From an uncultured Prevotella sp. (GTDB lineage Bacteria; Bacteroidota; Bacteroidia; Bacteroidales; Bacteroidaceae), in contig USHV01000001.1 in the NCBI GenBank assembly GCA_900554695.1, positions 62,001-126,000 of the forward strand: 64,000 nucleotides of DNA, in the 5' to 3' direction. Numbering within the stretch: position 1 is the first letter of the stretch; the number at the start of each line of letters is the position of its first letter. The notes under the pieces were generated by a model. It saw only the letters and a program-made list of their open reading frames with translations. It did not search any database and was not told the DNA's origin. Below are positions 31,699 through 40,653 of this stretch, one piece after another. The position numbers and the translations under genes are program-made.

Positions 31699-33615
31699 AT
31701 GAGGAAAAGACTATTCGTCATAATTGCGGTCATCATCTCTCTGACAACGGCCACCGCACGCACGGCAGCCGTTGAGGAAAAGGATATGGCCGGCTATCTT
31801 TTTGTTTATTTCACAGGCAACGACATAAGCCAGGAGGCCATCTGCTTCGCCCTTAGCAACGACGGACTGTCGTGGCACAAGCTCAACGGCGGCCGCCCGG
31901 TGATCGACTCGAAGGTCATCAGCTCCACAGGCGGAGTGCGCGACCCGCACATCCTGCGCGGCGAGGACGGTCATACGTTCTACATGGTGGCCACCGACAT
32001 GGTGTCGGCCAACGGATGGGACTCCAACCGCGCCATGGTTCTGCTCAAGTCGGAAGACCTCATCAACTGGTCGCACTCCGTCATTAACATACAGCAGACC
32101 TACGAAGGACAGGACGATCTGAAGCGTGTGTGGGCACCGCAGACCATATACGACCACAAGGCGGGCAAGTATATGATATACTGGTCGATGAAGCATGGCG
32201 ACGGACCTGACATCATCTATTACGCATATGCCAACGACTCGTTCACCGGACTTACGGGCGAGCCGCGTCCGTTGTTCATCCCCGCCGACCGCAAGTCGTG
32301 CATCGACGGCGACATTGTGTATAAGGACGGAAAATATCATCTGTTCTACAAGACCGAAGGACACGGCAACGGAATAAAAGTTGCCGTAACCAATGAACTG
32401 ACATCCGGCTGCTGGACCGAAAGCCCCGACTACAAACAGCAGACCGATCAGGCCGTGGAGGGCGCGGGAACATTCAAGTTGTCGGGCACCGACAAGTACA
32501 TACTGATGTACGATCTTTATACAAGCGGCCGCTACCAGTTCACCGAAACCACCGACCTGGAACATTTCCGCGCAATAGACAGCAAGGTTACGATGGACTT
32601 CCATCCGCGCCACGGCACAGTGATGGCCGTCACACGCGACGAGATGAAGCGCCTCACCGACAAGTGGGGACTGCCCGAAGGCGTAACAATTCCGCGCAAC
32701 CCGGTGCTCACCGGATTTCATGCCGACCCTGAGATTCTCTATTCCGAGCAGACCGGCCGCTACTACATCTACTCCACTACCGACGGTGTGCCGGGCTGGG
32801 GCGGCGCTCATTTCACTGTGTTCGAGTCGTCCGACACCCGCAACTGGACCGAAGCGGGCACCGTGCTCGACCTGAAGGCGGGCGACGCCTTATGGGCCGA
32901 CGGCAACGCATGGGCACCGTGCATCATCGAGAAAAAGATAAAAGGCCGGTACAGATATTTCTTCTATTACAGCGGAAACTCCAAGGACGGCAAGGGCAAA
33001 CAGATAGGCGTGGCCACAGGCGATACACCCACAGGACCGTTCAAGGACTCGGGCAAGCCGATGATAACCGATTCACCGGTGGGTTACGGGCAGCAGATAG
33101 ACGTCGATGTGTTCACCGATCCGGTGTCGGGAAAATCATATCTGTACTGGGGCAACGGCTACATGGCCGGCGCGGAGCTCAACAAGGACATGATGTCGAT
33201 AAAGAAAAAGACTCTCACGGTGATGACTCCGCAGGGCGGAACGCTTCAGGATTACGCCTACCGCGAGGCACCGTATGTGTTCTACCGCAACGGAATATAT
33301 TACTTCATGTGGTCGGTAGATGACACCGGCTCGCCCAACTATCATGTGGCTTACGGCACATCGCGCTCGCCGCTCGGCCCGATAGAGGTGGCCGAACAGC
33401 CGGTAGTGCTCAACCAGAAGCCTGAGCAGGGCATATACGGAACGGCACACAACTCGGTGATACGCCTGCCGGGGAGCGACGAATGGCTCATCGTCTATCA
33501 CCGCATCAACCGCAACTATCTGAACGACTCGCCGGGAACGCACCGCGAAGTGTGCATCGACCGTCTGGAATTCAACGCCGACGGCACCATACGCCCGGTT
33601 GTTCCGACACCCTGA
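31699..33615 (+). CDS. secreted protein with two tandem GH43-like beta-propellers
   Basis: A 638-residue protein with a signal peptide (RLFVIIAVIISLTTATA) and two GH43-type five-bladed propellers. Domain 1 (about 28-325) has VRDPHILRGEDG and VWAPQTIYD, but its starting catalytic aspartate position is less clear. Domain 2 (about 333-638) starts NPVLTGFHADPEILYSEQTGRYYIY, the classic GH43 catalytic Asp motif, followed by WAPCIIEK, a pKa-modulating Asp region (QIDVDVFTD) and REAPYVFYRNGIYYFMWS with the catalytic Glu. Expected substrates are arabinose-, xylose- or galactose-containing side chains; context with GH35 and GH78 suggests pectin-type glycans. Domain 1 may have a different specificity or be a non-catalytic partner. 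Confidence 0.85.
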   Translation: MRKRLFVIIAVIISLTTATARTAAVEEKDMAGYLFVYFTGNDISQEAICFALSNDGLSWHKLNGGRPVIDSKVISSTGGVRDPHILRGEDGHTFYMVATDMVSANGWDSNRAMVLLKSEDLINWSHSVINIQQTYEGQDDLKRVWAPQTIYDHKAGKYMIYWSMKHGDGPDIIYYAYANDSFTGLTGEPRPLFIPADRKSCIDGDIVYKDGKYHLFYKTEGHGNGIKVAVTNELTSGCWTESPDYKQQTDQAVEGAGTFKLSGTDKYILMYDLYTSGRYQFTETTDLEHFRAIDSKVTMDFHPRHGTVMAVTRDEMKRLTDKWGLPEGVTIPRNPVLTGFHADPEILYSEQTGRYYIYSTTDGVPGWGGAHFTVFESSDTRNWTEAGTVLDLKAGDALWADGNAWAPCIIEKKIKGRYRYFFYYSGNSKDGKGKQIGVATGDTPTGPFKDSGKPMITDSPVGYGQQIDVDVFTDPVSGKSYLYWGNGYMAGAELNKDMMSIKKKTLTVMTPQGGTLQDYAYREAPYVFYRNGIYYFMWSVDDTGSPNYHVAYGTSRSPLGPIEVAEQPVVLNQKPEQGIYGTAHNSVIRLPGSDEWLIVYHRINRNYLNDSPGTHREVCIDRLEFNADGTIRPVVPTP

Positions 33616-33758
33616 ATCGCCGCCGCATCAGCAGTACACACACCTCTTCACTGACCAGAAAACCGCCACACACCGCACCAAAATGCACAAAACGCCACAA
33701 CTGCGCACTATGATGACAATAAAATAAGCGAAAAAGCATGAGGTATTTGTTTTTTTCG

Positions 33759-33766
33759 TATCTTTG
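33759..33766 (+). promoter_or_regulatory. -7 box TATCTTTG of the tracrRNA
   Basis: TATCTTTG matches TAnnTTTG. A start 5-7 nt downstream would place the RNA 5' end at about 33771-33773, exactly where complementarity to the CRISPR repeat begins. No TTTG is found 19-20 nt upstream. Confidence 0.65.
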
Positions 33767-33770
33767 CACC

Positions 33771-33856
33771 AAGAATTTTAAGCAAATCACAATAAGGATT
33801 ATTCCGTTGTGAAAACATCAGGTATGCCCATCGACCTTAACGGTGGGCACTTTTCA
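33771..33856 (+). ncRNA. tracrRNA for the type II-C Cas9, unlinked from the cas genes
   Basis: Bases 33771-33793 (starting AAGAATTTTAAGC, ending AATCACAAT) are the reverse complement of repeat positions 1-24, with one bulged C in the repeat and one terminal G:U pair. The repeat/anti-repeat duplex therefore has about 22 paired positions. The following scaffold begins AAGGATTATTCCGTTGTG, a segment I recognise from Bacteroidetes tracrRNAs. A terminator stem TGCCCATCG / CGGTGGGCA (one wobble) with a short loop is followed by CTTTTC at about 33850. A -7 box lies just upstream. Predicted length is about 85 nt. No second anti-repeat was found near cas9 or the array, so this is probably the only copy for the locus in the window. 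Confidence 0.9.
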
Positions 33857-33928
33857 TGAAATGCCGGCAGCGGCGCCGGTATGTCTTTATAAATCAGGAA
33901 ATAACAATTCATTCTTCCCATAAACATT

Positions 33929-35185
33929 ATGGAACATACAATCAACGACTTTGAAATAATGGCTCCCGTGGGCTCACGCGAAAGTCTGGCGGCTGCCATA
34001 CAGGCCGGAGCCGACTCGGTTTATTTCGGCGTGGAACAGCTTAACATGCGATCGCACTCGGCAAACCACTTCACCATCGACGACCTGCACGAGATTGCCG
34101 CCACCTGTGCCGAGCACGGCATAAAAAGTTATCTCACGGTGAACACGATAATCTACGGCGAAGACATCGATACAATGCACCGGATAATCGACGCAGCACA
34201 CGAGGCGAATGTCACCGCAGTGATAGCCAGCGACGTGGCCGTGATGACCTACTGCAACAAGAAAGGCGTGGAGGTGCACCTCTCCACACAGCTCAACATA
34301 AGCAATGTCGAGGCACTGAAGTTCTACGCCCAGTTCGCCGACGTGGTTGTACTGGCGCGCGAACTCAACATGAACCAGGTGGCTGAGATACACCGCCAGA
34401 TAGAGGAACAGGACATACGCGGACCGAAAGGCGAGCAGGTGCGCATAGAGATGTTCTGCCACGGCGCGCTGTGCATGGCCGTGAGCGGCAAGTGCTACAT
34501 GAGTCTCGACAACACGGGACGCTCCGCCAACCGCGGCGAATGTATGCAGATATGCCGCCGCTCGTACACCGTGACCGACAACGAGACGGGCTGTCAGCTC
34601 GAGATAGACAACAAGTACATCATGAGTCCGAAGGACCTGAAGACCATACGTTTCATAGACCGTATGATGAAGGCCGGCGTGAGGGTGTTCAAGATTGAGG
34701 GACGCGCACGCGGACCGGAGTATGTATATACTGTGGTGAAGTGCTACAAGGAAGCCATCGCATCCGTTCTCGACGGCACGTTCACCGAAGAGAAGAAGGA
34801 CGCATGGGACAAACGCCTCGCCACCGTGTTCAACCGCGGATTCTGGGACGGCTACTATCAGGGCCAGCGTCTGGGCGAATGGAACAAGAACTACGGCTCT
34901 AACGCCACCGAGCGCAAGGTTTACGTGGGCCGCGGCGTGAAATACTTCTCCAAGCTCGGCGTGGCTGAGTTCTCCTGCGAGGCCTGCGAGTTCTCCGTTG
35001 GCGACAAGATGCTCATCACAGGTCCTACTACAGGAGTGATGTATGTCACCGTTGAGGAGATTCACGACGACACTCACGCCGTGCAGACAGCGCAGAAAGG
35101 CACGCGCGTGTCGTTCCGTGTGCCTGACAAGGTGCGTCCGAGCGACAAGCTGTATAAGTTGGTAAAGGTGGAAAGAAAAGACTGA
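33929..35185 (+). CDS. peptidase U32 family protein (tRNA/rRNA hydroxylation type)
   Basis: A 418-residue cytosolic U32 protein. The start MEHTINDFEIMAPVGSRESLAAAIQAGADSVYFG-type N-terminus and the family signature EMFCHGALCMAVSGKCYMS are clear. Conserved cysteines (C in FCHGALC, GKC, GECMQIC) fit the iron-sulfur-dependent members such as TrhP and RlhA, which hydroxylate tRNA or rRNA, rather than true collagenases. Which RNA is modified cannot be told. The gene begins about 75 bp after the tracrRNA terminator and has no other obvious promoter, so it may depend on read-through from the tracrRNA promoter. A strong terminator follows. Confidence 0.85.
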   Translation: MEHTINDFEIMAPVGSRESLAAAIQAGADSVYFGVEQLNMRSHSANHFTIDDLHEIAATCAEHGIKSYLTVNTIIYGEDIDTMHRIIDAAHEANVTAVIASDVAVMTYCNKKGVEVHLSTQLNISNVEALKFYAQFADVVVLARELNMNQVAEIHRQIEEQDIRGPKGEQVRIEMFCHGALCMAVSGKCYMSLDNTGRSANRGECMQICRRSYTVTDNETGCQLEIDNKYIMSPKDLKTIRFIDRMMKAGVRVFKIEGRARGPEYVYTVVKCYKEAIASVLDGTFTEEKKDAWDKRLATVFNRGFWDGYYQGQRLGEWNKNYGSNATERKVYVGRGVKYFSKLGVAEFSCEACEFSVGDKMLITGPTTGVMYVTVEEIHDDTHAVQTAQKGTRVSFRVPDKVRPSDKLYKLVKVERKD

Positions 35186-35215
35186 GCGGAACCGCCAGCA
35201 CTCCATGACATAAGA

Positions 35216-35262
35216 ATGCACGCGCCGTTATGCCCTCACAGGCAGCGGCACGTGCATTTTCG
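35216..35262 (+). terminator. terminator of the U32 gene
   Basis: Stem TGCACGCGCCG / CGGCACGTGCA with one mismatch and an 18-nt loop, followed by TTTTCGTTT, about 30 bp after the stop codon. Confidence 0.85.
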
Positions 35263-35479
35263 TTTCCGGTTTTTCACGTCGCGGGAACGTATCTTTTCAA
35301 TGATGTACATACATATACAGATATCTATTGTTTTGATTCTCTACAATACACATATCCTCGCGCACATTCCGCCCGAAACTATTCTGCCATGAAAGATAAT
35401 ACGTCCGGCTGTTCATCATGGATATACCGAAACCCGTAAACAGCCTCTCGCGCCGCTCTCAATCCCGCCCGCACCGCGC

Positions 35480-35925
35480 AGGTTTATGCAAATTCATTTT
35501 AACATACGTTCACTTTCGGAGAAATCAATTTAACTTTTCATTTTTCTTATTACAGAAAAAAGCGGAACGGAAAAGACGCCCTGAATACCCCGTTCAGACC
35601 GGATGACGAGGCGGTTTTGAGCAAACTGTTTTGCGAAAGAGCCTATTTCAGGGTGCGATAAAGCCTCTTTCGGAGCACGATATAGGCTTTATCACCACAC
35701 GAAAGAGCCCATTTCATAACCTGAAATGGGCTCTTTTGCAAGACGGAATAATATCGATTGAAATATGATATTCAATAAACCGTTGATTATCAATATATTA
35801 TGAAAAGTGCGGATTTTCGCGTTTTTTCGGGCGAAACGGCTCTTGGTTCGCTCCAGAGCGATTTTTCCGCGGTTTCCGCCGCGATTATTTAACATCTCCG
35901 GCTCCGTTTTTCGTTTTTTTATATT
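35480..35925. repeat. palindrome-array element, copy 3 (family B)
   Basis: Five 19-bp quasi-palindromes start at 35633, 35655, 35677, 35699 and 35721 (exact 22-bp register), for example GCGATAAAGCCTCTTTCGG and CTGAAATGGGCTCTTTTGC. The flanks differ from family A: left TTATGCAAATTCATTTTAAC and ATTTAACTTTTCATTTTTCT, right CGGATTTTCGCG ... CAGAGCGATTTTTC ... ATTTAACATCTCCGG. These match copy 5 at 49.8 kb. It sits between the convergent U32 and MFS genes. The rest of 35186-35997 holds only the U32 terminator. Confidence 0.85.
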
Positions 35926-35997
35926 TCGGCACTCGACGTCTGCATGTCGGTGAGTAGATGTCGGAAACATACGCGCGGCGCGCTCCGCAAAAGACCA

Positions 35998-37149
35998 TCA
36001 CTTACCCAATTTTCCCGTGGTCCACAGCAGATAAACCATGCAGACGAGCAGCGGAATGAGACCTGCCACCTGCCCGAACGCGTCGGACAGCATACCCATG
36101 AAGGGCATTACGACCGCTCCGCCCGACACTCCCATCACCATGAGCGCCGATATCTCGTTGGCCTTGGCGGGCTTGTGCTGGAGCGCGTAGGAGAAGATGA
36201 TGGAGAAGACGTTTGCACACGCGAAGCTCACAACGACGATGAGCACCGACAACAGCCACAACTCGTGCACGAAAAGCATTGCCACGAACGCCACGATGGC
36301 CACCACCATGCTGACGCGCATGAAGCGTTTGCCGGCAATCTTGGCAAGGATGAACGTGCCGGCGAAGGTGCCGACGGTCTTCGCTACGAAGTAAAGGCTC
36401 GTGCCCAGTCCTGCCTCGCTCAGCGGCAGACCGGCTTTCTCCATAAGCAGTTTGGGGATGCTCGTGTTCAGACCCACGTCTATGCCCACGATGGCGAGTA
36501 TGCCGATGAAAAGCAGAAGTATGATTTTGTCGGTGAACAACGACACCGCCGAGCGGAAACTCGCGGTCTGTCCCTTCTCCGGAGTGTCGCGCTCGATGGT
36601 CAGCAGGAGCCACACTCCCGCCAGTATGGTGACAATGGCATAGGCCGCGAATATGAGTTTCCAGTTGCCGAAGAACGATGCCGCCACACCGGCTATCACC
36701 GGACCGAGGAACGAGGAGATGGCTTTCACGAACTGACCGAGCGTCAATACGCTTGCCACTCTGTCGCCGGCGACCACCTGAGTCACCATAGGGTTGAGCG
36801 ACACTTGCAGTATCGTATTGCCTATTCCCAGCAGGGCGAAGGCCATGAGCGCACAGGTGAAGCTGTAGGACAACAGCGGCATTATCATTGCCACGGCCGT
36901 CATGGCCATCGACAGCAGCACTGTGTTGCGACGGCCTATGCGACTCATCATTATGCCCGTGGGTATGGAGCACACCACAAACCACAGGAACACCATCATG
37001 GGAATGAGATTGGCAAGCGTGTCGGACAGCATGAAGTCCTTCTTCACATAGTTTGTGGCAATGCCTACCACATCGACAAAGCCCATGACAAAGAACCCGA
37101 AAAGAATCGGGAAAAGCCTCAGCCACGAATATTCACTGTTCTTTCCCAT
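35998..37149 (-). CDS. MFS sugar permease (FHS-like)
   Basis: A 383-residue inner membrane protein with about 12 transmembrane segments and MFS loop signatures (GIMMSRIGRRNTVLLS between helices 2 and 3). It resembles the fucose/glucose/galactose proton symporter branch used by Bacteroidetes for monosaccharide uptake. It is the last gene of the operon ManA-like, ROK kinase, GH92, MFS and starts 6 bp after the GH92 stop, so import of mannose (the GH92 product) is the most economical prediction. Confidence 0.85.
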   Translation of the reverse strand: MGKNSEYSWLRLFPILFGFFVMGFVDVVGIATNYVKKDFMLSDTLANLIPMMVFLWFVVCSIPTGIMMSRIGRRNTVLLSMAMTAVAMIMPLLSYSFTCALMAFALLGIGNTILQVSLNPMVTQVVAGDRVASVLTLGQFVKAISSFLGPVIAGVAASFFGNWKLIFAAYAIVTILAGVWLLLTIERDTPEKGQTASFRSAVSLFTDKIILLLFIGILAIVGIDVGLNTSIPKLLMEKAGLPLSEAGLGTSLYFVAKTVGTFAGTFILAKIAGKRFMRVSMVVAIVAFVAMLFVHELWLLSVLIVVVSFACANVFSIIFSYALQHKPAKANEISALMVMGVSGGAVVMPFMGMLSDAFGQVAGLIPLLVCMVYLLWTTGKLGK

Positions 37150-37155
37150 GACTCA

Positions 37156-39516
37156 TCAGTTTTTAACGCCCTTGCCCATCATCACTTCCAGCTTGCCGCC
37201 CTTCACCACATCGTTGAACGGCAGGTGCACTCCGTCAATACGTTTGCCGTTGAGCACATAGCTGTTCACGTAGGCATCGCTGCCCGTGTTGCCCTCGGTG
37301 GTTATCGTGAATGTGCGGCCGGGATAATATTTCCTGTTGAGATGTATGGTTATCTTGTCAAAAAGAGGTGCTCCGAGACTGAACGACGGGTTGGTGTCGG
37401 TGAGTCCCTTCACGTCGAACAGACCCATTGACGAAATGACATACCACGCTCCGAGCTGGCCCTGGTCTTCGTCCTGACCGTAGCCATAGCCGTGTATGCC
37501 GTCTGTTCCGTAGAATTCGTTGAGTATGGCGCGCACCCATTTCTGCGTGAGCTCGGGGCGGCCGGCCTCGTTGAACAGCCACGATATGTGCAGACACGGC
37601 TGGTTGCCCTGATTATACAAGGTCTGAAGACCGGCAAACGCGCCCACTTCAGTTCCGCCGCTGAATATCTTTTTCTGCGATAGGGTGAAGATGCTGTCGA
37701 GCCGCGCGTTGAATACGTCGGCGCCGACCTTTGCCACCAGCCCCTTCACATCGTGGGGAACATAGAACGTGTATTGCCATGCGTTGCCCTCCTGGAAACC
37801 GCGCCACACCTCCATCGGGTTGAAGTTGTCGATGAATTTGCCGTCGGCCTTCTTCGGACGGATGAAGTCGCACGACGTGTCGTACAGTCTTTCCCATCCT
37901 TTGGAGAGATACATCAGCCGGTCATAATTCTTTTTGTCGCCGATGCTCTTCGCCCACTGCGCCATCACCCATGCGCTGTAAGAGAACTCCAGTGTGTGCG
38001 ATGCCGAGAACGAATAGGTGTCGGCGTTCTCCTCTCCGCGGTCGCGGTGGGGCACATATCCGTATTTCAGGAAGTCGGCCGTGGTGGCCTTGCCTGCTCC
38101 CAACGGTCGGTTCTCGCCGTCGAGCTCGTTTTTCAGACACGCCTCGTATGCCAGTTTCGTGTCAAAATCACGTATGCCGCACTCATAGGCAGCGGCGATT
38201 ATGGTGCTCAAAAGGTTTGTGCCAACGCCCGAGACGTAGCGGTTGTTGGCCAGACCGTCGGCGAGCCATCCCGTGTCCTTGTATTCCTGTAGGTGCGTAC
38301 TGACATATTGCGACATATATTCGGGATAAGCCAGGATCCACAACTGCGACAGATTCCACTGCGCTCCCCACGCCGCGTCGGTGTTATATACGTTGCACAG
38401 CGGCTTGCCGTCCTTCATAGGAAGCTGCCCGACGGTGCCGTCGTTGCGCGGATAGGCACCGTTCACGTCGCTCGCCAGTCCACGACCAAGCAGCGCATGA
38501 TACAGTCCGGTGTAGAATTTCACCTTATCATCATTCTTCGAAGTCTCCACCTCGATGCGTCCCAGATATTCGTTCCACGTCTTGTGCGACTGTTCGCGCA
38601 CCTTGTCGAACGTCATTTTCTCCGCCTCTGCCGTCAGATTGGCGCGGGCGTTCTCCACAGATGTGTACGAAAGACCTATCTTCACGGTCACCGGTTCGGT
38701 CTTGTCCATTGCGAAGGTGAAATACATTTCTGCGCCGACGCCCTTGCTTTCGCCTGCTCCCTGCTGTTGTTTCTCGCCGTTGTAGCTGCCGTATGCGGCC
38801 GGCTTTTTGTCCATAACGGCCGAGAAATAGAGCGGGACGGTGGCTCCGGGCTGATATTTCTTCACATACTCCGGCTCTGTTATGACCCATCCTTCCACAC
38901 GTCCGTCGGCAGTGTAGCGCACGTAAGCATCCTTCACAGCGCCGCTTTCGCCCTGTCGGTTTCCGATGTTGAACAGTATGTGGTTGTCCTTTCCTGCCGG
39001 GAAAGTGAACCGCTGGAACGCCACACGCGGCGTAGCCGTAACCTCGGCCTTTATATCATAGTCGTCGAGCAGCACCGAGTAGTAGCCCGCAGTGGCCACC
39101 TCGTTCTTGCGTTCGAAGCGCGAACGGTAGCCCTTCTTCTCCTTGTCAGTTGGCAGACCGGGCACAGTGACGAGCCGGCCTTTGGTAGGCATGAGCACAA
39201 TTCCGCCCACCTGGAACTCGTGAAGACACGGAAATCCCTCTATCGTATTCTCACGATAGTCATATCCTGTGGCCTCCCATCCCGACGCGTTGCCGAGACT
39301 TCCGTTGGTGGAAGGGCCCGGCTTGGCCAGTCCGAAAGGCATGGCACCGGGTGCGAAATGAAACCAACGGCAGTGCGCCGTTCCTATTCTCGGCTCCACA
39401 TATCTGGTCCAGTCCTCGTGAGGACGTGCGCCGGCGGTGGAGCAATTCATGAATACGGCGCCAAGGAACAATAGTCCCGATATTATCTTTTTCATAGTCT
39501 TATACTTCGTTTTCAT
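37156..39516 (-). CDS. alpha-mannosidase, GH92
   Basis: A 786-residue exo-alpha-mannosidase of family GH92, calcium-dependent and usually acting on alpha-1,2-, 1,3- or 1,4-mannosides. The start is followed by a signal peptide (KKIISGLLFLGAVFMNCSTAGA). Family landmarks: VEPRIGTAHCRWFHFAPGAMPFGLAKPGP, GYDYRENTIEGFPCLHEFQVGG, WGAQWNLSQLW, and the acid region GYGQDEDQGQLGAWYVISSMGLF. Compared with the common GSGG-type start, the IGTAHCRWFHF version points to a subgroup with unusual specificity. The ATG overlaps the ROK stop (ATGA), supporting this start; an alternative at 39495 would shorten the signal peptide. Confidence 0.92.
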   Translation of the reverse strand: MKTKYKTMKKIISGLLFLGAVFMNCSTAGARPHEDWTRYVEPRIGTAHCRWFHFAPGAMPFGLAKPGPSTNGSLGNASGWEATGYDYRENTIEGFPCLHEFQVGGIVLMPTKGRLVTVPGLPTDKEKKGYRSRFERKNEVATAGYYSVLLDDYDIKAEVTATPRVAFQRFTFPAGKDNHILFNIGNRQGESGAVKDAYVRYTADGRVEGWVITEPEYVKKYQPGATVPLYFSAVMDKKPAAYGSYNGEKQQQGAGESKGVGAEMYFTFAMDKTEPVTVKIGLSYTSVENARANLTAEAEKMTFDKVREQSHKTWNEYLGRIEVETSKNDDKVKFYTGLYHALLGRGLASDVNGAYPRNDGTVGQLPMKDGKPLCNVYNTDAAWGAQWNLSQLWILAYPEYMSQYVSTHLQEYKDTGWLADGLANNRYVSGVGTNLLSTIIAAAYECGIRDFDTKLAYEACLKNELDGENRPLGAGKATTADFLKYGYVPHRDRGEENADTYSFSASHTLEFSYSAWVMAQWAKSIGDKKNYDRLMYLSKGWERLYDTSCDFIRPKKADGKFIDNFNPMEVWRGFQEGNAWQYTFYVPHDVKGLVAKVGADVFNARLDSIFTLSQKKIFSGGTEVGAFAGLQTLYNQGNQPCLHISWLFNEAGRPELTQKWVRAILNEFYGTDGIHGYGYGQDEDQGQLGAWYVISSMGLFDVKGLTDTNPSFSLGAPLFDKITIHLNRKYYPGRTFTITTEGNTGSDAYVNSYVLNGKRIDGVHLPFNDVVKGGKLEVMMGKGVKN

Positions 39517-40616
39517 AATAATCCTTTCTTCTTCAACTCACTTACGGCAAACCAATACGCGCCGAGCGCGATGGCACGGCTTGCTCCCAAACGCGAGACG
39601 GCGACGCCTATGCGGCTGTCGGTGTGGTATTCCACGGTGCGGTCGGTGCCCGGCACTGTCACCATCTTGCTGCTGTTCTCAAGAAAAGCGGCCGACTCGA
39701 CAGGGTCTTCCAGATTATACGGCTTCGCAATGAGGCGGTTGAAGCGCGCTCCGGCGAACGTTCCCGTCTCGGCGCGGAGCTCCTTCATCAGCGCGGGAAG
39801 TATGTACTTGGATGCTCCCGACAGCCCTCCGCCTATTACGACAAGGCCGTCTATCAGCGTCACTGCCGCCGCGATGGTGTATCCCGCCACCTCGCCCAGC
39901 TCAGCAAATGCGGCTTTCGCTGCCGCGGCATCGCCCTCGCGGGTGCCTTCGGCTATGTCGAATATGTCCTTGGGAGTGAGCGGTGAGTGGTCGCCGGTGA
40001 GCGAAGCGTATATCCGTTGTATGGCGCGTATGCTCACACTTTCCTCGGCTATCATGCCCTCATGCTTATTGTTGGGCATGCACCACAGATTGCCGCCCAC
40101 CTGATTGTCGCCACGCAGCAGCTCGCCGTCTATCACTACGCCGCCTCCGAAGCCTGTGCCCAGCGTCACACCGACAAGATTCTTGTAGCGGCGCGAGTTG
40201 CCGGCGGCCTGCAGACGGGCGTTCACCTCGGGCAGCATGCCTGCCAACGCCTCACCGTAGGCGAAGAGACAGCCGTCGTTGTTGATGAATACAGGAATGC
40301 CGAAATGGTCCTCAAGAAACGGACCGAGCGCCACACCACCGCGGAATGCGGGGAAATTGGGCAGGTCGCCTATGATGCCTGCCTCGTAGTCGGCCGGTCC
40401 GGGAAAGGCGAAACTGATGGCTTTTGGCGGTTCGGGTAGCAGTGAGCGCACCGTCTCAAAGCCCTTTCTGATGACTTCCAGACATTTGTCCAGATTGTCG
40501 GTGACCGAAGGCAGCGTCACGGGAGTGACTATCTCCTCCGGTCCCCGGCTGGCGGAGAACACCAGATTGGTGCCTCCCGCGTCCAGCGTCATGACTATGG
40601 GATATTGCGTTTTCAT
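39513..40616 (-). CDS. ROK-family sugar kinase
   Basis: A 367-residue cytosolic kinase. The N-terminal ATP-phosphate loop MTLDAGGTNLVFSAS and the catalytic region VFINNDGCLFAYGEA (Asp as base) and VGVTLGTGFGGGVVIDGEL place it in the ROK family. The usual zinc-binding CxCG motif of ROK glucokinases is not evident; the region reads GGNLWCMPNN. In this operon, between a phosphomannose-isomerase-like gene and a GH92 mannosidase, phosphorylation of mannose (or fructose) at O6 is the likely role. Overlaps the GH92 start by 4 bp. Confidence 0.85.
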   Translation of the reverse strand: MKTQYPIVMTLDAGGTNLVFSASRGPEEIVTPVTLPSVTDNLDKCLEVIRKGFETVRSLLPEPPKAISFAFPGPADYEAGIIGDLPNFPAFRGGVALGPFLEDHFGIPVFINNDGCLFAYGEALAGMLPEVNARLQAAGNSRRYKNLVGVTLGTGFGGGVVIDGELLRGDNQVGGNLWCMPNNKHEGMIAEESVSIRAIQRIYASLTGDHSPLTPKDIFDIAEGTREGDAAAAKAAFAELGEVAGYTIAAAVTLIDGLVVIGGGLSGASKYILPALMKELRAETGTFAGARFNRLIAKPYNLEDPVESAAFLENSSKMVTVPGTDRTVEYHTDSRIGVAVSRLGASRAIALGAYWFAVSELKKKGLL

Positions 40617-40653
40617 AATGTTACGGTTTTTGTTATCGGTTTATGGTAGGCTA

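Noticed and set aside
35944..37431. 495-codon plus-strand ORF rich in His, Gln and Arg
   Set aside because: Antisense shadow of the MFS permease and GH92 genes.
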